Source of the DNA: an uncultured Eubacteriales bacterium
GTDB taxonomy: Bacteria > Bacillota > Clostridia > Oscillospirales > Acutalibacteraceae
Direction of reading: 5' to 3'
NCBI GenBank assembly: GCA_934729465.1
Contig: CAKVEP010000001.1
Location: forward strand, 115,521 to 179,520
DNA length: 64,000 nucleotides
The notes under the pieces are model-generated. The model saw nothing but the letters and a program-made list of their open reading frames with translations. It did not search any database and was not told where the DNA came from. The position numbers and the translations under genes were made by a program. Below are positions 33,999-42,277 of this stretch, one piece after another (within the stretch, counting starts at the first letter, position 1; each line of letters opens with the position of its first letter).

Positions 33999-34553
33999 TT
34001 ATAAATAATTAACATTCCTATACACATTTAAACTTATCTTTCCATAATTATACTGTCTTAAAAGACAAAATCTCTCAACTTCTTTCAAAACAGCTTCTCC
34101 CTTAGGCGTTTCAGTGATTATAATGCCATCTTCAGCCGTTATATCAGGTAGCTTTAAAAGAGCCTTATTAAGCACATCCGAACCATACGGAGGGTCAAGA
34201 AAACAAATGTCAAACTTAGCACTTGCGTTTTCAGCGTAAGCAACGGCATCGCTGTTTATAACCGTAATACGTTCATCTAATCTGGATTTTGAAACATTCC
34301 TTTTAATCACATCTATAGACTCTCTTCGACAGTCAACAATTATCGCCTTACTCGCTCCCCTACTGACAGCTTCTATACCCATTTGACCTGTTCCGCCAAA
34401 TAAATCCAAAAAAGTTTTGCCCTCAATATCGAACTGAATAATATTGAACAAAGACTCTTTGACCTTATCGGTTGTTGGTCTTACGGCGTCACTATTAACT
34501 TCATCTAATTTCAAGCCTCGTGCCGTCCCCGAAATCACACGCACTTTTAACAT
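33999..34553 (-). CDS. rsmD: 16S rRNA (guanine-N2)-methyltransferase RsmD
   Basis: A 184-residue SAM-dependent enzyme that methylates N2 of a guanine (G966 in E. coli) in 16S rRNA. Motifs: VISGTARGLKL at the N-terminus, RPTTDKVKESLFNI, FLDLFGGTGQMGIEAVSRGA (SAM loop), and CFLDPPYG (catalytic motif IV). In most Firmicutes coaD follows; here a coiled-coil gene does, 12 bases on. It is first in its operon. Confidence 0.96.
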   Translation of the reverse strand: MLKVRVISGTARGLKLDEVNSDAVRPTTDKVKESLFNIIQFDIEGKTFLDLFGGTGQMGIEAVSRGASKAIIVDCRRESIDVIKRNVSKSRLDERITVINSDAVAYAENASAKFDICFLDPPYGSDVLNKALLKLPDITAEDGIIITETPKGEAVLKEVERFCLLRQYNYGKISLNVYRNVNYL

Positions 34554-34602
34554 CCTCCCGCCAACAAATTACAATAAACCTTATAATTTAGTTGCTTAAT
34601 AT

Positions 34603-34632
34603 ATTAAAACACATTTTTTTACATATTGTCAA
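34603..34632 (-). promoter_or_regulatory. Promoter for the rsmD operon
   Basis: On the minus strand a perfect TTGACA (34627-34632), 18 bases, and TTTAAT (34603-34608), about 50 bases before rsmD. Confidence 0.6.
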
Positions 34633-34672
34633 CAATAAATTAAGCAAAGCTAAACTATATATAAAACCACAC

Positions 34673-35461
34673 TTATTCTTCGTAATTTACAATTTCTATT
34701 CCTTCAATAATAACGTCTTGTAAAGGTTTGTTGTTTGAATCCGTTTCCACAGTCGATATCTTTTTAACAACGTCTAAACCTTCAAACACTTGACCAAATA
34801 CCGTATGTCCCGTTCCGGCAGTACTATAATAACCGTCTAAATTGGGGTTCCCTCCGTTTTTCTCGTACAGACTTTTATATTTATCTGTTACCTTTTCCAT
34901 GTCTAGGGTTGTTCCATACATTTTTGTAAATCTATCTTTATTTTGCTTGTAAACATCATATGCTTGAGAAAAATTGTCCCACCCCCTGAAATCCTCAGGT
35001 TCTTCATAATTTATGAAAAATTGACTTCCGTTTGTATTTGCTCCTCTGTTCGCCATGGACAGTGCTCCTGTTACATTTAAAAGGTCCTTAGAAAACTCAT
35101 CTTCAAAGTCTTTGCCCCATATACTTTCTCCTCCAACTCCTGTTCCTTGTGGGTCACCGCCTTGTATCATAAAGTTTTCTATTACTCTGTGAAATATCAA
35201 ACCGTTGTAATAACCGTTTTTAGAATGTGTTACGAAATTTTCCACAGCCTTGGGCGCCGCCTCAGGGAAAAATCTTATTTTAAAGCTTCCTTGGTTTGTT
35301 TTTACAACTGCTATTTCCTCACCTTTTTTAGGTTTTTCTAACTGATATCCTATCATACTATCATCTACTCCCTCTGAACTTTTTTGCGTGTCGTTCTTGC
35401 CGCAGCCGGGCAATAATATTGCGCACACACACGCTAACAATATAAAATATGCTTTTTTCAT
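34673..35461 (-). CDS. Lipoprotein cyclophilin-type peptidyl-prolyl isomerase
   Basis: A 262-residue surface lipoprotein: a signal peptide with lipobox L-P-G-C (acylated Cys about residue 20), then a cyclophilin domain from about residue 50. The fold is marked by VKTNQGSFKIRFFPEAAPKAVENF, GYYNGLIFHRVIENFMIQGGDPQGTGVGG (catalytic Arg/Phe), LSMANRGANTNGSQFFI and HTVFGQVFEGLDVVKKI. A ~60-residue insert (about 155-215) lies between the last two motifs and is longer than in the cytoplasmic form. It probably folds proteins outside the membrane. It is monocistronic. Confidence 0.93.
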   Translation of the reverse strand: MKKAYFILLACVCAILLPGCGKNDTQKSSEGVDDSMIGYQLEKPKKGEEIAVVKTNQGSFKIRFFPEAAPKAVENFVTHSKNGYYNGLIFHRVIENFMIQGGDPQGTGVGGESIWGKDFEDEFSKDLLNVTGALSMANRGANTNGSQFFINYEEPEDFRGWDNFSQAYDVYKQNKDRFTKMYGTTLDMEKVTDKYKSLYEKNGGNPNLDGYYSTAGTGHTVFGQVFEGLDVVKKISTVETDSNNKPLQDVIIEGIEIVNYEE

Positions 35462-35508
35462 TTTTGCGTATTCCTTTCACGTTGAATTTCCATCACAAAA
35501 CATATTTT

Positions 35509-35537
35509 ATTATACTTAATTTTCCGTTTTTATGCAA
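35509..35537 (-). promoter_or_regulatory. Promoter for the lipoprotein isomerase gene
   Basis: On the minus strand TTGCAT (35532-35537), 17 bases and a perfect TATAAT (35509-35514). Confidence 0.7.
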
Positions 35538-35560
35538 CCCACTCAATGTTAAACATAATT

Positions 35561-35592
35561 AAAAAGGTACCTAATTAATAGATACCTTTTTT
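35561..35592. terminator. Terminator after the membrane pyrophosphatase gene
   Basis: AAAAAGGTA (35561-35569) pairs with TACCTTTTT (35583-35591), with A and T runs on both sides, so it can work in either direction. It lies 4 bases after the stop at 35596. Confidence 0.75.
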
Positions 35593-35595
35593 ATA

Positions 35596-37704
35596 TTACA
35601 TAAGATGTATTACTGCCACAACACCTGCAAAAACTATAGATACCATTGATGTTAACTTAATGAGTATGTTTATTGCCGGTCCTGAAGTGTCTTTAAACGG
35701 GTCGCCAACTGTGTCTCCAACAACTGCTGCCTTGTGAGCATCTGACCCTTTTCCGCCATGATTTCCGGCTTCTATAAATTTCTTTGCATTGTCCCATGCT
35801 CCGCCTGAGTTTGCCATCATTACCGCCAGAACAAATCCTGATACAGTTGTTCCTGCCAATAATCCTGCTACTCCGTTTACTCCCAATATAAGTCCTACAA
35901 CTATCGGTATTACTACTGCTAAAATTGCCGGAGGCAACATTAATTTTTGAGATGAGCGTGTACATAAATCTACGCATGATGCGTAATCCGGTTGAGCTGT
36001 TCCTTCCATAAGACCCTTTATATTTTTAAACTGTCTTCTTACTTCATGAACTATACTTTGAGCTGCTTCTCCAACAGCTTCCATCGTCATAGAAGCGAAT
36101 AAGAACGGCATCATTGCTCCGATGAACAATCCCACTAATACCGGAGGGTTAGTTATGTTCAAATTAAACTTCATGTTTGGCGCAATTATAGAAACTTCTG
36201 ATATGTAAGCTGCTATAAGAGCTAAAGCTGTTAGTGCTGCTGAACCTATTGCAAAACCTTTTCCTGTTGCTGCTGTGGTGTTTCCGAGAGAGTCAAGAGC
36301 GTCTGTTCTCTTACGAACGTCTTCACCCATTTGAGCCATCTCTGCTATTCCGCCTGCGTTGTCAGCAATCGGACCATAAGCATCTGTAGCCAATGTAATT
36401 CCAAGCGTAGATAACATTCCTACTGCTGCCACACCTACTCCGTAAAGACCTTTGTCAAAGCTTGATGCGTCTAATATATTTCCTCCGCAAGCGAAGAAAC
36501 TGATTATTACCGCTGCTCCAACTATAACTACAGGCCATACTGTCGACATCATTCCCAAAGAAAGTCCGCCGATAATTACTGTTGCTGGTCCTGTTTCTGA
36601 GGTTTCAGATAACTTTTTAGTTGGTTTATAAGTGTCTGATGTGTAATACTCTGTAGTAAATCCTATGAGCATTCCTGCGATAAGACCCGCTATAATTGCG
36701 AAAAATACGCCCATATTGTTAGGCAAAATCATATTTACTACGAAATATGATGCAACTGCAATTATTCCTGCGCTTATGTAAGTTCCCGTACGAAGTGCCT
36801 TTAAAAGCGTTTTCTGACTTGCGTTTTCGTTTGTTCTTATAAAGAATGTTCCTATTATAGAGGCGATTACTCCTAATGCCGCTAAAAGCATTGGTATTGC
36901 CATACCCTTCATGCCGAAGCCTGCTGCCACTGCCAATGAACTTGTTGATACTATCGAACCAACATATGATTCATACAAGTCTGCTCCCATTCCTGCAACG
37001 TCTCCAACATTGTCTCCAACGTTGTCAGCGATAACTGCCGGGTTTCTTGGGTCATCTTCAGGGATGCCTGCTTCAACCTTTCCAACAAGGTCTGCTCCAA
37101 CGTCTGCAGCCTTCGTGAATATTCCTCCGCCAACTCTTGCGAAAAGAGCCATACATGATGCACCCATTCCGAATGTCAACATATTTGAAGTTATATTCTG
37201 AATTACGAGTGCTTCTGATTTAATTGTTTGAACTGATGTGTACCAATATCTCAAGAAGAAATACCACATTGATAAATCAAGTAAGCCCAATCCAACAACC
37301 ACAAAGCCCATTACTGCTCCTGCGGAAAATGCTATTCTTAAACCTTTGTTCAGACTCTCCTTAGCTGCAAAAGCGGTACGATTGTTAGCCATAGTTGCTG
37401 TTTTCATTCCTATAAATCCTGATAGTGCTGAGAAAAATCCACCCGTTAAAAATGCGAATGGTACGAAATTATTCACGTATCCCATCATTGACAGCGTAAA
37501 TAAAACCACGAACACTACCGCAAAAAATATAGACACACCTTTGTATTGTCTTTTCAAATAAGCGCTTGCGCCCTCTCTTATTGCCTTAGCAATTTCTATC
37601 ATTCTGTCCGTTCCCTCGGGCTGGCTTTTTACTTTGCTAAACTGCATATATGCAAAGCCCAATGATATTAAAGAGCCCAGTGCTACTAACCACATAACAT
37701 CCAT
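35596..37704 (-). CDS. hppA: Ion-pumping membrane pyrophosphatase, K+-dependent type
   Basis: A 702-residue protein with about 16 membrane helices that couples pyrophosphate hydrolysis to ion export. The catalytic loops are clear: DVGADLVGKVEAGIPEDDPRNPAVIADNVGDNVGD, DAYGPIADNAGGIAEM and the C-terminal GDTVGDPFKDTSGPA. GNTTAATGKGFAIGSA carries Ala where K+-independent enzymes have Lys, so the enzyme should need K+. Whether it pumps H+ or Na+ cannot be read with confidence; both occur in Clostridia. It lies directly downstream of the ribosomal operon with a hairpin between, so read-through from rplQ is possible; no convincing own promoter was found. Confidence 0.96.
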   Translation of the reverse strand: MDVMWLVALGSLISLGFAYMQFSKVKSQPEGTDRMIEIAKAIREGASAYLKRQYKGVSIFFAVVFVVLFTLSMMGYVNNFVPFAFLTGGFFSALSGFIGMKTATMANNRTAFAAKESLNKGLRIAFSAGAVMGFVVVGLGLLDLSMWYFFLRYWYTSVQTIKSEALVIQNITSNMLTFGMGASCMALFARVGGGIFTKAADVGADLVGKVEAGIPEDDPRNPAVIADNVGDNVGDVAGMGADLYESYVGSIVSTSSLAVAAGFGMKGMAIPMLLAALGVIASIIGTFFIRTNENASQKTLLKALRTGTYISAGIIAVASYFVVNMILPNNMGVFFAIIAGLIAGMLIGFTTEYYTSDTYKPTKKLSETSETGPATVIIGGLSLGMMSTVWPVVIVGAAVIISFFACGGNILDASSFDKGLYGVGVAAVGMLSTLGITLATDAYGPIADNAGGIAEMAQMGEDVRKRTDALDSLGNTTAATGKGFAIGSAALTALALIAAYISEVSIIAPNMKFNLNITNPPVLVGLFIGAMMPFLFASMTMEAVGEAAQSIVHEVRRQFKNIKGLMEGTAQPDYASCVDLCTRSSQKLMLPPAILAVVIPIVVGLILGVNGVAGLLAGTTVSGFVLAVMMANSGGAWDNAKKFIEAGNHGGKGSDAHKAAVVGDTVGDPFKDTSGPAINILIKLTSMVSIVFAGVVAVIHLM

Positions 37705-37784
37705 TTAATCTCATTCCCAACTTATTAAATTTGCAATATTAATTGCTCCCTCTTAAACTTTAGCAGTTCATTTAAGGACGAAGC

Positions 37785-37819
37785 GTACTCAATATTCTAA
37801 ACTTAGAATTGTCGAGTAC
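37785..37819 (-). other. Long interrupted palindrome between rplQ and hppA
   Basis: GTACTC (37785-37790) pairs with GAGTAC (37814-37819) and ATTCTAA (37794-37800) with TTAGAAT (37803-37809), separated by a small unpaired bulge. No T run follows on either strand. It could be an mRNA processing or stability element, or a regulator site for hppA, rather than a standard terminator. Confidence 0.5.
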
Positions 37820-37838
37820 ACCTCTTTCCTGCAAAAAT

Positions 37839-38237
37839 TTATTTCTTTTCTTCGGGTTCTTTTGCTTCTGCTTTGTTGTTTTCAAAGTCAACTAGCTCTA
37901 TTACTGCCATTTCTGCTCCGTCACCACGGCGTGGACCTAACTTAGTTATCCTTGTGTATCCGCCGTTTCTGTTTTCATACTTTGGAGCTATTTCTTCAAA
38001 TAGCTTTCTCACTACTTCTTTCTTTGTTACAAAAGCAAATACCATACGTTTGTGATGTAATGAATCAACCTTAGCTATTGTTATCATTTTCTCTGCCATT
38101 GCACGAACTTCTTTTGCTCGTGATAAGGTTGTTTCGATTTTACCGTTTTCCAATAAGAATGTTACTAATGCTCTTAGCATTGCTATTCTGTGAGCCGTAG
38201 CTCTTCCTAATTTCCTTTTTCCGGACATTGATTTCAC
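37839..38237 (-). CDS. rplQ: Ribosomal protein L17
   Basis: A 132-residue large-subunit protein and last gene of the ribosomal super-operon. It opens with the family pattern KLGRATAHRIAMLRALVTFLLENGKIETTLSRAKEVRAMAEKMI (only key parts given) and has TRITKLGPRRGDGAEMAVIELV. It ends in a charged tail (KAEAKEPEEKK). The gene follows rpoA by 29 bases, the standard alpha-operon order. Confidence 0.98.
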   Translation of the reverse strand: MKSMSGKRKLGRATAHRIAMLRALVTFLLENGKIETTLSRAKEVRAMAEKMITIAKVDSLHHKRMVFAFVTKKEVVRKLFEEIAPKYENRNGGYTRITKLGPRRGDGAEMAVIELVDFENNKAEAKEPEEKK

Positions 38238-38266
38238 TCCTTTAACAATTAATTTATTCTGTTATT

Positions 38267-39220
38267 TTACTCATGTGATTCACTTAATGATAAGCCTAAT
38301 GAATGTAACTTAGCGATTACCTCATCGAGTGATTTTCTTCCTAAATTACGAACTTTCATCATGTCTTCTTCTGTCATGTTCGTTAAATCTGCTATATTAT
38401 TTATTCCTGCTCTCTTCAAGCAATTGTATGAACGCACAGACAATTCAAGTTCGTCTATTGTTATGTCTGGTGAACCAGTAAAGCTAGGAGCTTTCTTTTC
38501 TACCATTATGTCCATATCGTAATTCTTTTCAGAAAGACCCATAAATAAATTCAAATGTTCGATAAGTACACGAGCAGCTAGCGACATCGCTTCATCTGCC
38601 AGTATCACGCCGTTTGTCCATACCTCTATGCATAATTTGTCATAGTCCGTAATTTGACCAACACGTGTATTTTCAACATTGTAGTTCACCTTTAATATAG
38701 GTGTGTATATTGAATCTACAGGCAATACTCCTATAACGTTTTCCGTGCTCATAGCCCTGTTTCTTTCTGCTGAAACATAGCCTCTTCCCTTGTCAAGCAC
38801 TATTTCCATATGAAGTTTTGCGTCTTCGCCAAGCGTTGCTATGTGAAGTTCCGGATTTATGATTTGAACTTCGCTGTCACAAATTATCATTCCCGCTGTT
38901 ACTTCGCATTCGCCTTCAGCGTCTATTTCAACTGTCTTTGGACCATCGCAATCTAAATTCGCTATAAGATTTTTTATGTTTAAAATAATCTCCGTTACGT
39001 CTTCCTTTACTCCGGGAACGGTTGAAAATTCATGCATAACTCCATCGATTTTAACTGACTTTGCTGCTACACCCGGCAATGATGAAAGAAGTACTCTTCT
39101 TAAACTGTTGCCTAATGTGTTACCAAAGCCTCTTTCCAGGGGCTCAACCACAAACTTACCATAAGTACCATCTTCGGAAATTTCTTCCGTACTAATCCTA
39201 GGTTTTTCTATCTCTAACAT
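38267..39220 (-). CDS. rpoA: RNA polymerase alpha subunit
   Basis: A 317-residue subunit. The N-terminal assembly domain (GFGNTLGNSLRRVLLSSLPG, MHEFSTVPGVKEDVTEIILN) is joined to the C-terminal promoter-contact domain (IDELELSVRSYNCLKRAGINNIADL, VRNLGRKSLDEVIAKL). The ATG at 39220 follows GAGGAGGA by a few bases; a TTG one codon earlier is also open. Confidence 0.98.
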   Translation of the reverse strand: MLEIEKPRISTEEISEDGTYGKFVVEPLERGFGNTLGNSLRRVLLSSLPGVAAKSVKIDGVMHEFSTVPGVKEDVTEIILNIKNLIANLDCDGPKTVEIDAEGECEVTAGMIICDSEVQIINPELHIATLGEDAKLHMEIVLDKGRGYVSAERNRAMSTENVIGVLPVDSIYTPILKVNYNVENTRVGQITDYDKLCIEVWTNGVILADEAMSLAARVLIEHLNLFMGLSEKNYDMDIMVEKKAPSFTGSPDITIDELELSVRSYNCLKRAGINNIADLTNMTEEDMMKVRNLGRKSLDEVIAKLHSLGLSLSESHE

Positions 39221-39288
39221 CAAATCCTCCTCAACACTTTCAACAAGGACCTTCCCTTTAAAATGTTAGTCATGCTGCGACAACTGCA

Positions 39289-39918
39289 TTATTTGGAGTA
39301 CAACTCGACGATAAGAGTTTCTTCTACTTCTAGGTCGATGTCCTCACGTTTTGGTAAAGCCACTATCTTTGCCTCGTATGACTCAGCTTTTGTCTCTAAC
39401 CATTGCGGTACCGGACGTGAACCATTTGCCTCTACAAGACTCTTGAATTTTTCACTGCTACGACTCTTTTCGCTTATTGAAACAACATCTCCAACGCTTA
39501 CTAAGTAAGACGGTATGTCTACTCTTCTTCCGTTTACCATAAAGTGTCCGTGAACAACCAGTTGCCTGGCTTCGGCTCTTGAGCTTGCCCAACCTAAGCG
39601 ATATACTACGTTGTCTAGTCTCGTTTCAAGAATTGCAAGTAAGTTTTCACCTGTCTTGCCTTCCTTCACACGTGTTGCTAAATCGTAATAATGCCTAAAT
39701 TGTTTCTCTAAAACGCCATAATAACGTCTTGTTTTTTGCTTTGCTCTTAACTGCAAACCATATTCAGATACTTTCTTACGTCCTTGACCGTGTTGACCCG
39801 GTGCGTAAGACCTCCTTGATATTGCACATTTGCCTGTATAACATCTTTCTCCCTTGAGGAAAAGTTTTTGTCCTTCTCTGCGGCATATTCTGCACACAGC
39901 TCCTGTATATCTTGCCAT
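39289..39918 (-). CDS. rpsD: Ribosomal protein S4
   Basis: A 209-residue small-subunit assembly protein. The N-terminus has a zinc-type cluster, C-R-I-C-R-R-E-G and C-Y-T-G-K-C-A-I, so this is the Cys-containing S4. GQHGQGRKKVSEYGLQLRAKQK and the S4 RNA-binding domain (LDNVVYRLGWASSRAEARQLVVHGH) follow. In the B. subtilis genome rpsD lies apart from the alpha operon; here it is within it, as in other Clostridia. Confidence 0.98.
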   Translation of the reverse strand: MARYTGAVCRICRREGQKLFLKGERCYTGKCAISRRSYAPGQHGQGRKKVSEYGLQLRAKQKTRRYYGVLEKQFRHYYDLATRVKEGKTGENLLAILETRLDNVVYRLGWASSRAEARQLVVHGHFMVNGRRVDIPSYLVSVGDVVSISEKSRSSEKFKSLVEANGSRPVPQWLETKAESYEAKIVALPKREDIDLEVEETLIVELYSK

Positions 39919-39948
39919 ATTACTTAATTACACCTCCTATTTTATTTA

Positions 39949-40344
39949 TTAAACGCGTCTTCTTTTTGGCGGACGGCATCCATTGTGTGGTATTGGAGTA
40001 ACGTCTTTTATCATTGTTACTTCTAGTCCGGTTGCTTGTAAAGCTCTGATTGCTGCTTCACGACCTGCACCCGGTCCCTTTACATAAACATCAACTGATT
40101 TCATTCCATGTTCCATAGCTGCTTTTGCTGCTGTTTCCGCTGCTGTCTGAGCTGCGAATGGAGTTGATTTCCTTGAACCTCTGAAACCTAGTCCTCCTGC
40201 ACTTGCCCATGACACTGCGTTTCCTTGTACGTCTGAAATTGTTACGATTGTATTGTTAAATGTTGACTGAATATGTGCTGAACCTTTGTCTATATTTTTA
40301 CGTTCACGACGCTTACGTGTTACAGTTTTTTTAACAACTGCCAT
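39949..40344 (-). CDS. rpsK: Ribosomal protein S11
   Basis: A 131-residue protein of the small-subunit platform. Diagnostic segments are AHIQSTFNNTIVTISD, VSWASAGGLGFRGSRKSTPFAAQTAAE and the C-terminal TPIPHNGCRPPKRRRV. It lies 24 bases after rpsM. Confidence 0.99.
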   Translation of the reverse strand: MAVVKKTVTRKRRERKNIDKGSAHIQSTFNNTIVTISDVQGNAVSWASAGGLGFRGSRKSTPFAAQTAAETAAKAAMEHGMKSVDVYVKGPGAGREAAIRALQATGLEVTMIKDVTPIPHNGCRPPKRRRV

Positions 40345-40368
40345 TAGTTCCTTCCTCCCTTATTCCTA

Positions 40369-40737
40369 CTATTTCTTTTTATTTGCTATTGTCTTTTTAG
40401 GACCTTTTCTTGTACGAGCATTCGTCTTTGAGCGCTGTCCTCTTACGGGGAGTCCTTTTCTGTGGCGAATTCCTCTGTAACAACCGATTTCTATTAATCT
40501 CTTTATTGCCATTGCATTGTCTCTGCGTAAATCTCCCTCTACCACGCAGTTATGGTCTATATATTCCCTTATCTTAGCAACATCTTCTTCTCCTAAATCT
40601 CTAACTCTTGTGTCAGGATTTATACCTGTTGCAGCGATAATGTCGTTTGAAGTTTTTCTTCCTATACCGAAAATATAGGTTAAAGCGATTTCAATTCTTT
40701 TATCTCTTGGCAAATCAACACCTGATATACGTGCCAT
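40369..40737 (-). CDS. rpsM: Ribosomal protein S13
   Basis: A 122-residue protein of the small-subunit head. Diagnostic segments are ARISGVDLPRDKRIEIALTYI, GIGRKTSNDIIAATGI, and YRGIRHRKGLPVRGQRSKTNARTRKGPKKTI. Confidence 0.99.
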   Translation of the reverse strand: MARISGVDLPRDKRIEIALTYIFGIGRKTSNDIIAATGINPDTRVRDLGEEDVAKIREYIDHNCVVEGDLRRDNAMAIKRLIEIGCYRGIRHRKGLPVRGQRSKTNARTRKGPKKTIANKKK

Positions 40738-40779
40738 TAATTACTACACCTCCAAATTTGTATAACATCTAAATTCCGA

Positions 40780-40893
40780 CTATCCTTGACGTTGTTTGTG
40801 TCTTGGATTCTCGCATATTACCATTACTCTACCCTTGCGTTTTATTACTTTGCATTTTTCACATATTTTCTTTACAGAAGGTCTAACTTTCAT
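40780..40893 (-). CDS. rpmJ: Ribosomal protein L36
   Basis: A 37-residue protein, MKVRPSVKKICEKCKVIKRK followed by GRVMVICENPRHKQRQG. It has the full C-x-x-C...C-x(4)-H zinc set. AAGGAGGTG lies 7 bases before the ATG and is encoded by the last codons of infA, so the two genes are packed without a gap. Confidence 0.98.
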   Translation of the reverse strand: MKVRPSVKKICEKCKVIKRKGRVMVICENPRHKQRQG

Positions 40894-40896
40894 GCT

Positions 40897-41232
40897 TTAC
40901 ACCTCCTTATTTGTGTCTTTAAACTCGCCTTTATATTGGGTATTTTCATTGTTATTTGCAGATTGGTTATCCACATTATTATTTGATGAATTATTTTTGT
41001 TTTCAGCCTTGTCACCTTTAGAACGCCACGTAATACGACCTCTTGTAAGGTCATATGGTGATATTTCTACAGTAACCCTGTCTCCAAGCAGAATACGTAT
41101 AAAATTCATTCTTAATTTACCGGATATATTAGCGAGTATTGTGTGTTTGTTTTCAAGCTCTACCCTAAACATTGCGTTTGGCAGCACTTCTACTACTTTG
41201 CCCTCTAGTTCGATAACATCCTCTTTTGACAA
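40897..41232 (-). CDS. infA: Translation initiation factor IF-1 with Asn-rich C-terminal tail
   Basis: About 111 residues where the family has ~72. The OB-fold core is normal: SKEDVIELEGKVVEVLPNAMFRVELENKHTILA, ISGKLRMNFIRILLGDRVTVEISPYDLTRGRITWRSKG (described in parts). After the usual end comes a ~38-residue tail rich in Asn, Lys and Glu (NKNNSSNNN, NQSANNNENTQ) that runs into the rpmJ Shine-Dalgarno site and stops 3 bases before the rpmJ ATG. The start is TTG with AAGGGGG 8 bases upstream; a GTG two codons earlier is too close. The tail looks like a lost stop codon and translated spacer, but is free of further stops. Confidence 0.95.
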   Translation of the reverse strand: MSKEDVIELEGKVVEVLPNAMFRVELENKHTILANISGKLRMNFIRILLGDRVTVEISPYDLTRGRITWRSKGDKAENKNNSSNNNVDNQSANNNENTQYKGEFKDTNKEV

Positions 41233-41245
41233 AATCACAACCCCC

Positions 41246-41509
41246 TTACATGACTCTTTCTAAATTTACCTTTTCTATAAACGGTCTTAAAGCCTTACGA
41301 ATTAGTTTATTGGTGAGCAGATTTTCCTCATCAACAATCGTGTTGGTAATTTTTAAATGTTTTAGTTTTTTTCTTTTAGTTTGTTCTAGCGGTCTGTGTT
41401 TTCCGTCGCACACCACTGCATAACTTTCGTCAAATTCCAAAACTACTTGAAAATCACCTTTATCACGACCTGCAGATGAGCGTACAACTGTCCCTCTGAC
41501 AACCTGCAT
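41246..41509 (-). CDS. KOW-domain RNA-binding protein between map and infA
   Basis: An 87-residue protein of the L14e/L6e/L27e-like KOW group found at this place in many Clostridia. The KOW part is VVRGTVVRSSAGRDKGDFQVVL, followed by a basic linker (EQTKRKKLKHLKI). It probably binds ribosomal RNA, but no role has been shown that can be cited from the sequence. AAGGAG precedes the ATG and the gene lies 11 bases after map. Confidence 0.88.
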   Translation of the reverse strand: MQVVRGTVVRSSAGRDKGDFQVVLEFDESYAVVCDGKHRPLEQTKRKKLKHLKITNTIVDEENLLTNKLIRKALRPFIEKVNLERVM

Positions 41510-41520
41510 ATAGCTCCTCC

Positions 41521-42273
41521 TTAACTTGGATCCGTAAGTATTACCGGACCATCTTCAGTAATTGCAACACTGTGTTCAAAATGTGCCGATAAACTCCCAT
41601 CAGCAGTAACTGTGGTCCAATCGTCATCTTTCACAAGTACGTCATATCCTCCAACGTTAATCATCGGCTCTATCGCTATGACCATACCTTTGCTTAATCT
41701 TATTCCTCTTCCCGCCTTACCGTAATTTGGTACACTCGGGTCTTCATGTAAACTCGCACCTACTCCGTGACCAACAAATTTCCTGACCACCGAGTAACCA
41801 CGCTCTTCAGCATACTGTTGAACTGTACTGCCTATGTCTCCGATTCTATTCCCAACTTTAGCCATCTTTATACCTTCATAAAGACTTTCTTTTGTTGTGT
41901 CTAAAAGTCTCTGAGCCTCTTCGGATATGTCCCCGCACGGGAAAGTCCATGCGTTGTCGGAGTGAAACCCGTTTAAGTAAGCCCCAACATCAATGCTGAC
42001 AATGTCTCCATTTTTGACAACACAGTTTCTACTCGGTATGCCATGGATAACCACATTATTTACTGATACACATGCGCTAGCCGGAAATCCACCATATCCT
42101 AAAAATGACGGCTTTGCTCCATGACTCTCTATATATTTTCTCACTATTGAATCAATTTGCTCGGTTGTAATTCCCGGTTCAATAGATTCCCCGGCTAACT
42201 TAAGAGCCCTTGATGAAATTTTTCCTGCTTGTTTCATTAGCTCTATTTCGTGTTCTGTTTTTATAATAATCAT
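41521..42273 (-). CDS. map: Methionine aminopeptidase
   Basis: A 250-residue type-I enzyme that removes the N-terminal Met from new proteins. The metal ligands are in IVSIDVGAYLNGFHSDNAWTF (Asp pair), GHGVGASLHEDPSVPNYG (His), AIEPMI (Glu) and HFEHSVAIT (Glu). It lacks the N-terminal zinc extension of the longer forms. It follows adk by 4 bases. Confidence 0.98.
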   Translation of the reverse strand: MIIIKTEHEIELMKQAGKISSRALKLAGESIEPGITTEQIDSIVRKYIESHGAKPSFLGYGGFPASACVSVNNVVIHGIPSRNCVVKNGDIVSIDVGAYLNGFHSDNAWTFPCGDISEEAQRLLDTTKESLYEGIKMAKVGNRIGDIGSTVQQYAEERGYSVVRKFVGHGVGASLHEDPSVPNYGKAGRGIRLSKGMVIAIEPMINVGGYDVLVKDDDWTTVTADGSLSAHFEHSVAITEDGPVILTDPS

Positions 42274-42277
42274 TAAT

